This document shows, one piece after another, positions 36,440 to 48,400 of a DNA stretch of 64,000 bases. The stretch comes from Ditylenchus dipsaci. Lineage: Eukaryota; Nematoda; Chromadorea; Rhabditida; Anguinidae. The position numbers and the translations under genes are program-made. The notes beneath the pieces are model-generated. The model had not been told where the DNA came from. It made no database searches and saw only the letters and a program-made list of their open reading frames with translations. Location: contig SADC01001280.1 in assembly GCA_004194705.1 (NCBI GenBank), forward strand, positions 806,001 to 870,000, read 5' to 3'. Each line of letters starts with the position of its first letter. The first letter of the stretch is position 1.

Positions 36440-38430
36440 GTGTGCATCTTAATATTTGTAAAAAAATTATAAAGCAACTTTTCGAAAAACAGTGTGGGTC
36501 TTTACGCAAAACAACATGCACAACAACAATAACATTCATTTAGCTGAAAGATAGTCCAATGATTGGTTTCTCTTTGTTTGGTATCCAGGAGGACAGCTTC
36601 TTTGAAATTTAAGCCGAATATTAAATAGATTTTACAGATGTAAACAGCCTTCAAGTGTAAACAACTCACAATTATTGTAAATAAAAAATCTTTGGATAAT
36701 AGACAGTCCTAGTTAGCGTAGGCGATCATGCTAACCTTTTTTAAATTTTTTGTGAGTTTTTTTGAAATATAACTTTTTTGAATTATAATCAGAGATATGG
36801 TGAAACCCAAAAAGCTAGATTCCGTGGTGCTTACAACACCTTTTTTTCACAAGATGTCAGCTGGGAATCAACCTTTTGTGAGGGTCATTATCGAGCTTAG
36901 ACCACATTGAAATGTATCAAATCAGCTTTGCTCTTGAATATAGCGTAGTCAAATTTTCTGAGTATATTTGTACAGAGTGCTTAAAAGGTCGAGAGGGCCG
37001 CTTAGGTTTTAAAATTCAAATTTGTGGCGCAGTGGATGAGCTTTTGTCTTTCATGGCCCAAAATAGTGTGCTGGTTTGACCCCGCGTGCGCGTATTTCCG
37101 TTATTTTGTCTCGTTTGACCAATAGTTAGGGGTAATTCGACTTCTCGACTCCAAATTCGAAATCAGCGACTAAATAACCTTTAACTGTTGGTTAAACAAG
37201 CCAAAATAACTGAATTGCACGCACGCGATTATTGATAACTGTTTTCTTATTCTTTCGCCGATAATTCTTTGGGAATCTTTAATGGCAATTGTGCAGTACT
37301 ATTGCTTCAGTAGTCCAATCAGAGCTTAATAGTCCAAAGTTATTTTAGTATTCCAATGGAATTTGGAATTTGACTAGTCGAATGGAATTTGAGCAATCCA
37401 ATGTTATTTTAGTAGTCCATTTATTTACAACGTTCACTATTGTGTTAGTGTATGGTACGTCCACCCCTCAAGAATAATTTATTTTTATGGTAAGAGACCA
37501 AAAAAGAGTCATGAAAATTGTGATTATACTAATCGTTAAAAACAAAAATACTATAGTTTCGCCATATTTAAAATTTAGACGTTTGTTTGGCTAAAGTACA
37601 CTATAGCGCCTAGCTCAAAAACGCCTTAAATCGTGTTTTTTCGACGTTTTAGCTTCTGAAACGTGCAGAAAAGGTGTTTTTAGGGCCCGGCCAAGCATTT
37701 TTGAAAAAAAAACACCATAATTTTGACTTTTTGCCTTGGGGGACCAAGGTAATTTAACCTAAAAGGGTACGTGGATATCTCTAAAAGATCAAAGAAGATA
37801 GGATCCGAACATAGTTTTGCTGATTAGGGCCTACCGTATAAAGAAACTCTGGTATGCATACATTTTTCATGCATCCAGAGTCACTTTCGAGTAATTTGCG
37901 TCTAAAGTATGTGGGTATACGCATCTCAACTCTAAGCAACCAAGCCCCCTACACCCATCGAAGGGGACGCAAAGGAAAAAGAGAAAAGGGAAAAGTCAAA
38001 ATTTTGGTGAAATTTTTTTTTCAAAATGCTCAAAAATGCTCGAAAGAAAAAAAAAAAAAAAAAAACAAACGGCAGTAGTACACTATACCGCCTAGCTCAA
38101 AAAAGCCTAAAATCGTGTTTTTTCGACCTTTTTTCTTTCCGCTGTTTATCACCATCACCAAAAAGTCAAAATTTTGGTGAAATTTTTTTTCAAAAATGCT
38201 CGGCCGGGTCCTAAAAACACCTTTTCTGCACGTTTCAGAAGCTAAAACGTCGAAAAAACACGATTTTAGGCTTTTTTGAGCTAGGCGGTATAGTGTACTA
38301 CTGCCGTTTGTTTTTTGTAGAGTTGTGAGTCGGGTTGTTGAATGGAAATTTTTCAATTGGCAAATTTTTGTAACTTTTTTCTTTCCGCTGTTTATCACCG
38401 CTGAAACTTTTTACAGGTACTTAACTAAAT
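36440..38430. other. Intergenic repeats between the two aspartic peptidase homologues
   Basis: Contains a palindrome with a tRNA-like segment (37005-37235): TGGCGCAGTGGATGAGC as A box and GGTTTGACCCC as B box, and then an inverted copy of the flanking GTTATTTTGTCTCGTTTGACCA. A second element (about 37605-38315) has GTACACTATAGCGCCTAGCTC direct (37608), direct again (38079) and inverted (38275), with a poly-A run at 38047. The rest is AT-rich. No gene seen. Confidence 0.6.
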
Positions 38431-38542
38431 TAAAAGTGTGATCTTACACTTTTTAAAGGTCGAATTACCGCAAAAGGGTACAAAGGGATACGCACCAATG
38501 AAACATGTCATTCTCAAAGAAATCGCTTTTAGAAACAATAAC

Positions 38543-40870
38543 ATGTGGATTGACTGTCTTTTGATGTTATTGTTGGGCAATGCTGTTTATGGCTACCACA
38601 CCTCTCTTCCTGGTGCTATCTTTGATATTATTTGCAATTTTTTATGCGTCCCTGACGACAGTATCAAGATGGAGGCTAATTTTATTCGGCTAGACAACAC
38701 CTTATCCCGAAATTCTAGAAGTTATCTTTTTAATAATTTGCTGGTAGCAAATGTGAGTGTTGGAAAACCAGGTAATTTTTTTTTATAATTCTGGAATTTT
38801 ATTGATGACAAATTATTATATGTGCTGCTACTCTCGCACAACAATGTGTAGTTTTATCATTTTGGCATGGTTTTTTTGAGAAGATGTGCGAAAAAGGAAA
38901 AAATTCACTTCAAAGAAGATATTAGGAAAAAATTCCATTTAACATATTTCCTAGGGTTGGAATTCTGCTCGAACAAAGTCTAGATTTCGCTCGAAAAAAA
39001 ATGGAAAAATTGGTCGAAAATTTTTCCATTTATTGGCCAACCCTAGTATTTCCTCTAACAGAAGCCCTCCCCTTAACTCAAAATCATGTTCGTGGCATTG
39101 TGGTTTTGACCTATTTTTCAAAAACTGCTTACAGGCAAGTTAATACTCGTTTTATAGCCAGTGAGATGAGCTACAAAATAAGTAATAAGTTGCCCAGGAG
39201 TAGTTTTGAAAAAATAGGTCAAAAACACAATGTCCAAAATACGATTTTTAATCAGGAGGGTGGGAGCTTCTATTAGAAGAAATACGGTATCTACAAAAAA
39301 CTCAGCCAAGAACAAAAAGTGTGTGTAAAAACACGTCTTTTAGGGCGAAATCATCGCATGCTTTTGGACTTTATGTTTGGTGATAACACTTTGGTTTTTG
39401 TCGTTCCGGAGTCTGATCCATACTCTTCTACTAGCACAAATAAGTCCCTCGAACAAGTGCTTATGGATAAGGAACAGTCTCATTTGCCAAAGTAAGTATT
39501 TTTTCAGAAAATAAATAGAAATTTCAGAGCACATTTCACTTTGAAAATCAAAAGAAAAGTTTAAGCTGAATTTTTAGCGACTCCATCACATTTGAAAACA
39601 CCAACCACACTTTCTTGCTAACCAATCTATACTTCAATGAGCCAACCAAGAATTTTGCCAATACAACTAGCAATTCCGTTAATGTAATTCTTATCATTGA
39701 GTTAATTATATCTTTCTATAAATACGATCAATCACAGCTCAAGATGTCCAACTTAGGGCCTGTTGTTCAAAGTTTAGAGGTGGTGAATCAACCCTTTCAC
39801 CCACTCCACTACATGCTCCAAAACACACCCATTGATGGAGTCTTAAGTTTTTCTACTGCTGCTAGAACCTTCAACAATGATACTTCTTTTGTTCACAATG
39901 TGCTTGATAAAGTGAAAAAGCGGGTGGTCACTGTGTGGTTGCAACCGTGAGTTTTGTTATCATAAAAAGTTTACGCCTTATTTTAGAATGGGGAGGTTTT
40001 TTGCCTTGGTCTTCTCTGCGGATCATTTTTATAATTCAAGGAAGGACATCAGCATAAGTCTGAGATATGTTTGATTATGTCCTAAGCCTTGCTCAAGTAA
40101 GCTTTGCCTTAGTCTAAACTTAAAAAATGACAAAAAACAGCAGAGGGAATCAAGACAAAACCCGCCCATTGTGAAACAGGGCCGAAGTTTTCTAAAACTA
40201 AATTTTTTTTGCTTAGTCGACCAGTAGCCTCCTCTCTCACATTTTCATTGCTAAAAGAAGAGCCGAAAGCTTTGATTACATTTGGGGACGAAGATGCAAC
40301 TCACTGCTCCTACGATCACTGGACCTTCTCCAGCCTTTTAAGGGTGGCAAGTGGTCTTTTCTGGTTGACACTATTTTGATTGGAAGAGGAAGGGTGACTG
40401 TTGAGTTTAATGGTTTCTATATCCCTGTGTATGCCCCAGCTGCTCTCACACCCACTATTACTAGCATCGTCGGTCCCAGAGATCAAGTGGACATTATTGC
40501 TGGAAGGGTTGGAGCTGTCAATGTGGGAGTTGACAGACCACTTTACACTGTTCCCTGCCACAAGGTTGATAGGCATCTGAATATTGTGTTCAACTTGAGA
40601 GGAGGAGCAAAGGTGGCACTCACTACTAAAGACTTCGTCGTTGAGGTGAGTAATTTTGGAGAAAAATACAGTGGGAAAAATCGATCAATAAAAAAGTTTA
40701 ATTATAAGTTGTAGGATCCTGAGCAATCTGGTAATTGTATGTTGATGTTCACATACACCGATGCAAAGACAATCAAGGGTGCTACTCACTGGCTTCTTGG
40801 TGCTAGTTTTCTTAACAGCTACTGTGCTCAATTGAAAGGAGATAAGATCGGGTTCGCGCAATCTGTTTAA
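38543..40870 (+). CDS. Second pepsin-like (A1) aspartic peptidase homologue, catalytic motifs lost
   Basis: Exons: 38543-38771, 39344-39491, 39578-39683, 39738-39946, 40217-40645 and 40715-40870, about 425 residues. The start at 38543 gives a signal peptide (CLLMLLLGNAVYG); an in-frame ATG at 38498 is less signal-like. The order of A1 landmarks is NVSVGKPG, LLDFMFGDNTLVFVVPE where active enzymes have LDTGSxxLWVP, PIDGVLSFS for DGILGL, ALITFGDEDATHC for TFGGxDxxxC, LYTVPCHKVDRHLNIVF for SLPDxxF, and HWLLGASFLNSYCAQL with GFAQSV at the end. The second DTG is replaced (region YAPAALTP). It is therefore a predicted non-catalytic paralogue of the upstream gene, on the same strand and 2.2 kb away. 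One missing base near 40337 breaks the frame. AATAAA near 40965. Confidence 0.85.
39043..39291. repeat. TACCGTATTTCTTCTAATAG palindromic element in intron
   Basis: TATTTCCTCTAACAGAAGCCCTCC on the left and GGAGGGTGGGAGCTTCTATTAGAAGAAATACGGTA on the right. The arms include CATTGTGGTTTTGACCTATT and its complement. Intron 1 of the second aspartic peptidase homologue. Confidence 0.65.
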
Positions 40871-41396
40871 GACTTTTGTCTGGTGTTGTAAATTTTGTAA
40901 TGATAATTGATAATTGTATGAATGTTTTAATGTCCATGACAACTTTTTATTTGAATAATATTAAAATAAAATTTCAAAAATAAATTTCAACAAACGCCCC
41001 GGTAGCGATATGAGAATTTTGTTTTTACTGTATAGAATTTCAATTTTTTTGCCTCAACATAAAAACAAAGTCCGGTCTGATGACTAAATGATGACATTCT
41101 GAATAAGGACTGCTCCCAATAAAGACAGCTTTTGGCCGATTGCTTGAGTGTCCTTATTGACAGAGTCGATTTACCCTAAACAAGTTAGCTAAGCACGCAA
41201 AATAATTTTAAATCTGTATTATTGAGACATTTCAAAAATAAAAAAATAATTTAAAATAATTGAGACATATAAACACAAGTCCTAGTAAATACGAAGTAAA
41301 AAAGAAGATAACTAGAATGTTTAAATGGATTCTGTCGGCATTATTTATTTGCTGAAAATTCCCCATCCAAAGCTCATTATATTTACATACAAGCTT

Positions 41397-41540
41397 TTAT
41401 GCAGCAGGCAGCCTAATTGTTCCATCTAAAATTTAAAAAAAACATTGTTATTTTGTCGAATTTATTTTAAATGCATACCCAAGTGATCCAGTAGTTCACG
41501 GGCAGTGTAAAATTTCGCAAATTCGTCAGCATCAAAGTTC
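41397..41540 (-). CDS. Possible alternative last exons of the RMC1 gene
   Basis: Two in-frame exons, 41540-41479 and 41425-41397, with proper acceptors and a GTATGC donor between them. They encode NFDADEFAKFYTARELLDHL followed by DGTIRLPAA and a stop. They lie downstream of the RMC1 stop (41664) on the same strand. The first resembles the RMC1 final exon, which also starts with an acidic stretch (DEDFNKF). They may be an alternative 3' end or part of an unseen small gene. Confidence 0.3.
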
Positions 41541-41663
41541 CTAAAATCATTAAAAGTCTTGTTTAATTTATCAGTCACAATAACTTTCTAAATTTTTCTT
41601 TATTGATTTTTAAATTTTAATATTTATACAATATGCACAACATTTTAATTTCTAAATAATAGG

Positions 41664-44600
41664 CTAATCACCATTAGTAAAGTTGGAGGAAGTTTCCTCT
41701 TCATCGTGCCTATCTTCTTCCTCTGGCTCTTGCGGAATTGCATACTCTATTTGATTGGCTGAGTTGTTTCTTGAGCCAGGAGGACGAATTGAGGGTATTC
41801 TAGCAAGTCTAAATCTTCTCTGAGCTTCTTCAATCTCTTCTCTGTCAAACAGGCTTTTGAAATCTTCAGTGAACTTATTGAAGTCTTCATCTTAAACAAA
41901 TCCCAATGTTTTTTTACTAAAAAAACTTTGAAATCCTACGAGTTCCATCCAAAAATGGCACCTAAAAGCAAAATCTAATAGATAAGTGTGATTAAATGAA
42001 AAAGTAAAACCTTTCTGACACAGCTCAAATGAGAGTAGACTGTGTATTTTACGTGCCTGTCTTCTGTCTTCCACATCGCCTCTAGCAGTTTATGCCAAAA
42101 GGTTTTATCGAGAGTCAGATCTTTAGTGCAGCGCACAGCTTCCACAAACTTGCCTTGCGAGATAAACTCCTCAGCTATTTGCTCTTTATTGTCCCTTCTA
42201 GATAGCATATCTATGCCCATTTGATGGAGCGCTGGATATGTTTTGTTCAAGGATATCAATTCTAAGGCCTAAAGTCTATTTTTTGTAGAATGACTACGCG
42301 AGACTTTAAAAATATTTCTCACCAAAAATTTAGAATCATTAATAACACGATATTGCAACAGCTGTTGAAGTTTGTTAAATTGTCTGGCGTCCACCACACA
42401 CCCACTAAAAGGTCCGGTAAGTAGTGATTCTAAATAAGTTTGATATTTCGAATAAAAAGATAATGGAATAGTAATCACCTCCATCGATATCTTTTTCTTC
42501 TGAACAATCAAGAAAAACTCGAGCACTAAGCAGGAGAGAAACTTTTTGTCCATCTCTTGACTTTCTTTCAAGGGGTCAAATACGTTCCTCATAATAGTAT
42601 TATGATCAATTTGCATAGGCTCTAAAGGCACTCCTGCCAATTGACAGTGGTTAGAAAGCTCTGAAATTGGGTGAGCTTAAAGTATGTGGCATTGTAGTAG
42701 CTAATTACGTGGTCTAAGAGCCAGTTTGTTAATAAGTGGTAGTTGATTCTCCAGAATATGCTCGAAAATGCCGCATATTTTGGAATTTTTATGGATTTGT
42801 CCAAAAGACACTTTTTAAAGACATCAAGGAATATTTGTTCTGCTCCTTTTCGCTTGAGAAGGAAGTCAAGCAACACATTCTGAAAATATATTTTTGCAAT
42901 TTCATTGTAAAATACTGATTTTGGAACCATTAGTGCATGAATCTTGTAAATATCTCACTGAATTTGACAAAAAAATGATTACATAATCAGATATGATTGA
43001 AGCATTTCCAGGACTGACGATCACATTAAGACTAGAGAAAATACCGAGCCTAGGTTCAATAGCCAAGTTAGGAGGGAATATAATCCAGGAATTGAGGTAA
43101 AGTGAAAGTTCAGTAGAGTCAAACGACTTGGCCAGCTTATTGGACACTTTAATGGTGGTGCTACAAGCAGGCAATACTCCAGGCACTTTGTTCTTATCTG
43201 AGCACAGACTTGTATCGAATACCATGGTTTTTAAGGTGCTCTAAATATGAATTGTAGCAAAATATGAAAACTAATGTTAGATCACTATTTACCTTATGGT
43301 GCACAAATACAAGATTGTCTATAACCTGCACACCCACCAGTCCACTTAAATCTAGCCTTAGTGTTCTGGTTAGCACAGCTTGTTTGAATGGATCGGTGGA
43401 GCAGAATTCATAGATGTTTATTTTCTCAAAGGAAGTTCCTTTTGCCCACTTTTTAAGACCAGTACAGATAAACGCTCATATCTGCAAATTGTTGCAGATT
43501 TTATGGTTTGCCAAAAGGTAAAGTTACATAGATGCTATAGTGACATCTCTATCCTCAAGTTTTGGCCTTGCTGGAGAGCACCCGAAATCTGCTTCAAATT
43601 GACTCAACTTGTAGATAATTCCGACTAAAAGATCATTTTGTAAGATTCTTTCACACATTTGTTATGCCGTGGCTACAATGGAGGTGTGAAGTGCGAAGTC
43701 AACCAATTTCGTTATAAATTTTTAATGCCTGAGATTTATATATTATCGTGTAAAGGACCAGAAAATGGGAAGTGAAAAGCTTTAAGCCCACTATTTTGAG
43801 GCGAACTCTGGGTCGTCAAGGACTCACAATTCGACTTCACACCTCCATTGTGGCCACCGCATTAGTTAAGCTAAGATCTAGAGCAAATAAGTCTCCTAAA
43901 TTTTGTAAAAATAAAACACAATGGCAAATTTCTTTGTGAGAAAGTGTTATTTTTTGCAGCGCTTATTGAGTTTAAGCACTTTAGGTTCTCAAATAAAGTA
44001 TAAACTTTCAACTAAATCCTCTAGCAGGCGCGAGGCATGCAAAAAAATTGCTCTAGGTAAATGAACATGCACAAATTAAGCTTCGGTAAATTGACCCTCC
44101 GGTAAATTGAATCTCCAAATTTGACTTGAGAGGATTTTTCTATTCGAAAGAAATTTCATTCCGATTCAGTAGCCAGGTCACAGTGTTTCAAGGGAGGCGG
44201 TGCGTTCCCCGCTGTAAATTCGCCCCTTTAAATTTGTAAGGTTACAGGTTAATGGTATCCATGTGGTAGTACCAAGAAAGTAGTACTATGTGGTAGTACC
44301 AAGGCAGTGAATAGGTATCGCTTAAATTGTTCAATTCACCGAAGGGTCAATTTACCGAGGTTCAATTTGGAAAGGGTCAATTTAACCGCCGCCCACCGGT
44401 CGACTAATTAGAGAATTTATAATAGTCTTTCATGAAAAATCACATACCTGAACACTAAATGGACAAAGCACGGCGTTCGACAATCCTGTAGACAAAAGAA
44501 GCAATTGAGAAGGCGGCTATAAACACCCATTACTTAAACATACTGAAAAATAATTTTTTATACAAACCTACATAGCACAAACTCCAATGTATCGATAGTT

Positions 44601-45147
44601 CCACCTCCTTTAAAAACTTGGCGCTTCTTTTCTTGCTATTCAACAAATACAACTCTAAGCCTTGGTCAGTGATAAACACCACATTTCTATCCGACATCCA
44701 CTGAATATTCTTCAAGAAACAATTTGCCCTCTTGCACACCTGTTTGGTCTCCAGCAAAACAGTTTGGGGTGCCACCTTTTGCTCCAGAAACACAAAGTCT
44801 GCAGAATTATTGTCTCGTAGTATGCTAGCTATTTGGGAGTCGGTGGAAAAGTTTAGCGATCTTATTTTGCCTTGATTACCAACTCTAGAAAAAATAAAAA
44901 AATATAGCCGTAAATCTATTTGATCAAAACCTGAAGGAAATGATATCATTTTTGTCGAGTAAACCCTTGGCTGTGACACCCATTTCTCCGTTGCCTCGTA
45001 CAGTGCATATCTTAAGCTTAAGGTAATAAAATATTTGTAATAGATTTTCTTAAACACACTTACCCTTTGGTTGACATTGTCAAAAAATATATCAGAACCA
45101 CTGCTACAAGGCTCGAATGTCACAAACTGATCCCCTAGTTGTAGCAT
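41664..45147 (-). CDS. RMC1: RMC1 (regulator of MON1-CCZ1), beta-propeller subunit
   Basis: Subunit of the metazoan MON1-CCZ1-RMC1 complex, the Rab7 exchange factor on late endosomes. Exons: 45147-45064, 45010-44931, 44884-44572, 44516-44448, 43624 to about 43538, about 43490-43293, 43240-42983, 42879 to about 42630, about 42620-42325, 42268 to about 42013, about 41966-41895 and 41891-41664. The N-terminal propeller matches human RMC1 closely: FEPCSSGSDIFFDNVNQR, GKIRSLNFS, NVVFITDQGLELY, QLLLLST, VIDNLVFVHHK, SSWIIF-like NSWIIFPPNL. The helical C-terminal half keeps LLQYRVINDSKFL and TFWHKLLEAMWKTEDRH. The tail is acidic (EEEDRHDEEET). A frame slip near 43422 (A-run) and another near 42625 are likely sequence errors. 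Head-to-head with LRPPRC, 276 bp apart. Confidence 0.9.
43655..43866. repeat. Hairpin with GCCGTGGCTACAATGGAGGT arms, in an RMC1 intron
   Basis: GCCGTGGCTACAATGGAGGTGTGAAG on the left and CTTCACACCTCCATTGTGGCC on the right are inverted, about 200 bp apart. The intron 43625-44447 also holds CGGTAAATTGACCCTCCGGT (about 44082) with an inverted ACCGAAGGGTCAATTTACCG (about 44338), a second element. Confidence 0.7.
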
Positions 45148-45423
45148 TCTGGTAATATTTTCAAACAAGCATGCTAAATTTTATTTTTTTCATTAAAATA
45201 ATCACTATAATTTCACAAAAATAAAAAGTTACATTCATGAAAAAAATGCTCAAAATAGCAAAATCTAAACTTCAACAAATATTATTTGAACGAAATTTAG
45301 TCCTTGAGCAAACAACCTAAATTCTGTGTTAAAATATTTTTTCGCTCTAGAATTGCTTTTTATAATAAAGTATTTTCGCATTAAATTAATTCTCAAAATT
45401 TGTATAGTCAAGTTTGATTAAAA
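45148..45423. promoter_or_regulatory. Bidirectional promoter region RMC1 / LRPPRC
   Basis: 276 bp separate the inferred start codons of RMC1 (-) and LRPPRC (+). The stretch is AT-rich and has no TATA box that I would defend. It must contain both 5' UTRs and core promoters. Coregulation is an inference from spacing only. Confidence 0.5.
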
Positions 45424-48400
45424 ATGTTGAAAGCAGTAAGTGTTCTTGGTTTATGAGGTAATATTCTGTCACTAGAAAATTCACAAATTCAATTTTTTCA
45501 TTCAGAACTACGGCAAAGAACTGTTGCACAGCAGTAGGCCGATATCTACTAGTCTTTATCGCGCCTCATCCCCAGCTGCTGCGGAAGGTGCCGCTGAACC
45601 GGCCTCTTCCTCCACAATAACTGCTGAGAAACCAGAGGAAACTGCAGCTGTTGAAATACACAAGAGAGCAGCAGTGAGCCAGCTACAGAAACTACTGAAC
45701 AAGTAGTTGCAACCAAGAAGCCGAGAACCAGAGCAGTTAAAACTACTGAAGCTGGTGCACAAGAAGCTAAGCAGAAAGACAAACTAAAGATGTGTGGGAT
45801 GTTGCGTAAGTAGTGCTATTAACTGTAAAAGTAGTATTTGAATTGTGTATTTTACAGATTGGAAACAACACAGAGAGTTTTTAAATGTAACCAATTGCTC
45901 AGAAAGTTGGAGTCCCTCAAGCAACCCTTGACTGACGAGCAAATGGCCTCTCTCATTTCTATTGGAGGCATCTACAGAGGCAGCTCCATTGTGGCTGTGA
46001 GACGGCAGTATGTGACCAATCTTGTCAACACTCTCAAAGAACAAGGTTGTGTGTTTTTCACACTTTTTCCTTTTGCGAATAACATGTTGGTATTTTAGGG
46101 CAGAAGCCAGGCATATTAGGTATTGGGTTGCTTGAAGTTAGTAGTAGTGTTTTTGTATTTATTTAGCCATGAATGCTTTGATGGCTGTAAAGCTGGACAA
46201 TGATGAAAACGTAGATGTGGTTGAGTTTTTGCAACAACTGGAGAACAAAGGCCTAGAGTTGAACAACACGAGCTATGAGCTTATGGCTAGAGCTTATGCC
46301 AAGACTGGAAATGTCAATGCCATTTTGTAAGTATTTTTAGTGTTGAATGCTATAATAGAATTGGTCTCATTGAATAATAAGTACAGGGTGGCGTAAAAAT
46401 TTTAATTTTTTTGCTTAGCTAGCTCCTTGCCCATCGATTTTCCCCAAAAAATCGATGACAGTAGTTAAGCTACCTAGGAGCTCTGTGTTTGTGCTCTTCA
46501 TCACAGCCGGCCCTTATTGTGGAGGTTTCCAAGGGCTTGCCACCCAAAATCGGAAACCGACCGGGCAAGGGGTTGCGTACGTAAACTTCTCAAAGGTGGC
46601 CGAATTTTGTTGCGCCACCCTGTACCCGAAAACAAAAAAATCCTGCTATTAAACAATGCAATGCAAAATCGGCGCTACTGTAATATGCTCCCCCGCCCCA
46701 AAAAAACCTCCTGTAATATTCCACCCCCAATAATTTTTAGGCTTAGGAATAGGCTTAGCCCTTAGGCTTGTTCTTCGGGCCGTAGTTTAGGCTCAGGGAC
46801 AACATGTAATAATTTCAGCATTTGGATTTCAGTTGCATTTCAGCATTTAAAAAAAGTATGGTTTTTGGGGTGCCTCGGGGGTATATTACAGTAGCTTTTG
46901 GGGGGAGGGGTATATTCCAAATTAAATATTTCGTAATCTACAGGGTAGTACCTTATTTTGACGTCGTCTTATTAAAGTTTAAAAAATGTTTTAGCCTATT
47001 TGCTGTTATTACAAGTTTCGAGTTCTCCTTATTCCAACCACGAGATCTCAACGGATTTGATTTCAAGTTTATTATAGGCTATCTAATCACACAGAACAAT
47101 TTATCGAGTGAAAAAAGGATTTTTTTATTACCAAAAATTGTCCGAAAAATTCCTTTCCAGTTTTGTTAGAAACCTTTGTTATTGCCGTTGCCATCTCCGA
47201 CAATGGTTGTCCCCCGCCAATTCAAAAATTTTGCCAATCATTGAATTTATGTAAGGATATTTTAACTTGGTTTCTAACAAGACTATACCTAAAATCAAAT
47301 TCTAGACATTGTTTTGTTAAATACCAAGCTGAAAAATTCGTACAGAAGTTCAACGGTTCGGACTTTTTGTTTTCGAATTGGCAAGGGACAATTCAAAATG
47401 CGTGGCCATGGTCCTTTAATCTTGTAAAATAATGAAAATATTTAAAATTTTGCTTTAATTTGTAGGAGTATTTTGAGCCATCTTAAAGATGAGGACAATG
47501 TAAATGCACTAATCCATTGCTTAACTGGTTGGCTTTTGCGGAAGGAATAAACGGCAATGTCAAGGTGATAAATTAAAAAATACTTGATTACAAATTAATT
47601 GTTTGTAGAATGTTGGCACAATTGCCAAGGCTTCTAACACAGACGATCATTGGCATTCTGCAGGAGCGCTTTATCTCAAGTACTGATAAATAAAAAACAA
47701 TTATCGATTGAAATTATTTTAGCGCCGCTCTCGGTCTAGCGCAAAAAGGGAACTGGACATGGTAGTGAGCATTTTGAGCCGCACAAAATCCGTCCTGACA
47801 ACTACTTGGACGCAAGTCGAGTTTTTGACATCTACATGGCTTTGCTGTCTAACAACCGCTTGGATGCTTTGGAAAAGGTGGCTCAAACAATAGTTTCCTT
47901 ACTACAAAAGAAATTTTCTTGATTTTAGATGAGTCCGTATCTAAATATCTCACAGGAAACTGGCTGCTTTTCCTACCCATTGAACTACAACCACATTGTG
48001 CGCCATCTGGACAGTCTTATAGCCAGCGAGAACTTTGATGCTTTTGAGCAAGTTTGGAACCTTATTCCCAAGGAAAAGAAAAAGTATGTATTTGATAAAT
48101 TGTAAAAGAAATAGACCTTCTGAAAGTTAGGGACTCCGATTTTCATATTTAGAGGTTTTTTGCAATTTTTTACAAGTCACAGAAAATTTCTACTCTTTCT
48201 ATTACTTTCATCGTTGTAGCCACACCTTTCATTTGCCTTAGTTACAACCGCGCGGGAGCGCAAGCATAAGCATAATCAGCATAAGCTGAAAAAACGGCAA
48301 AGTGAGCAAAGCAAGGATAGAAACTGCTACGCAAAACCGAAAAAGCACCGGCAAATTTTTAGTTAGAAAAGGTCTTTGTTAAAAAATGCGCAAAATCAAA

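Noticed and set aside
38041..38214. Lys-rich small ORF
   Set aside because: Results from the poly-A run inside a repeat element.
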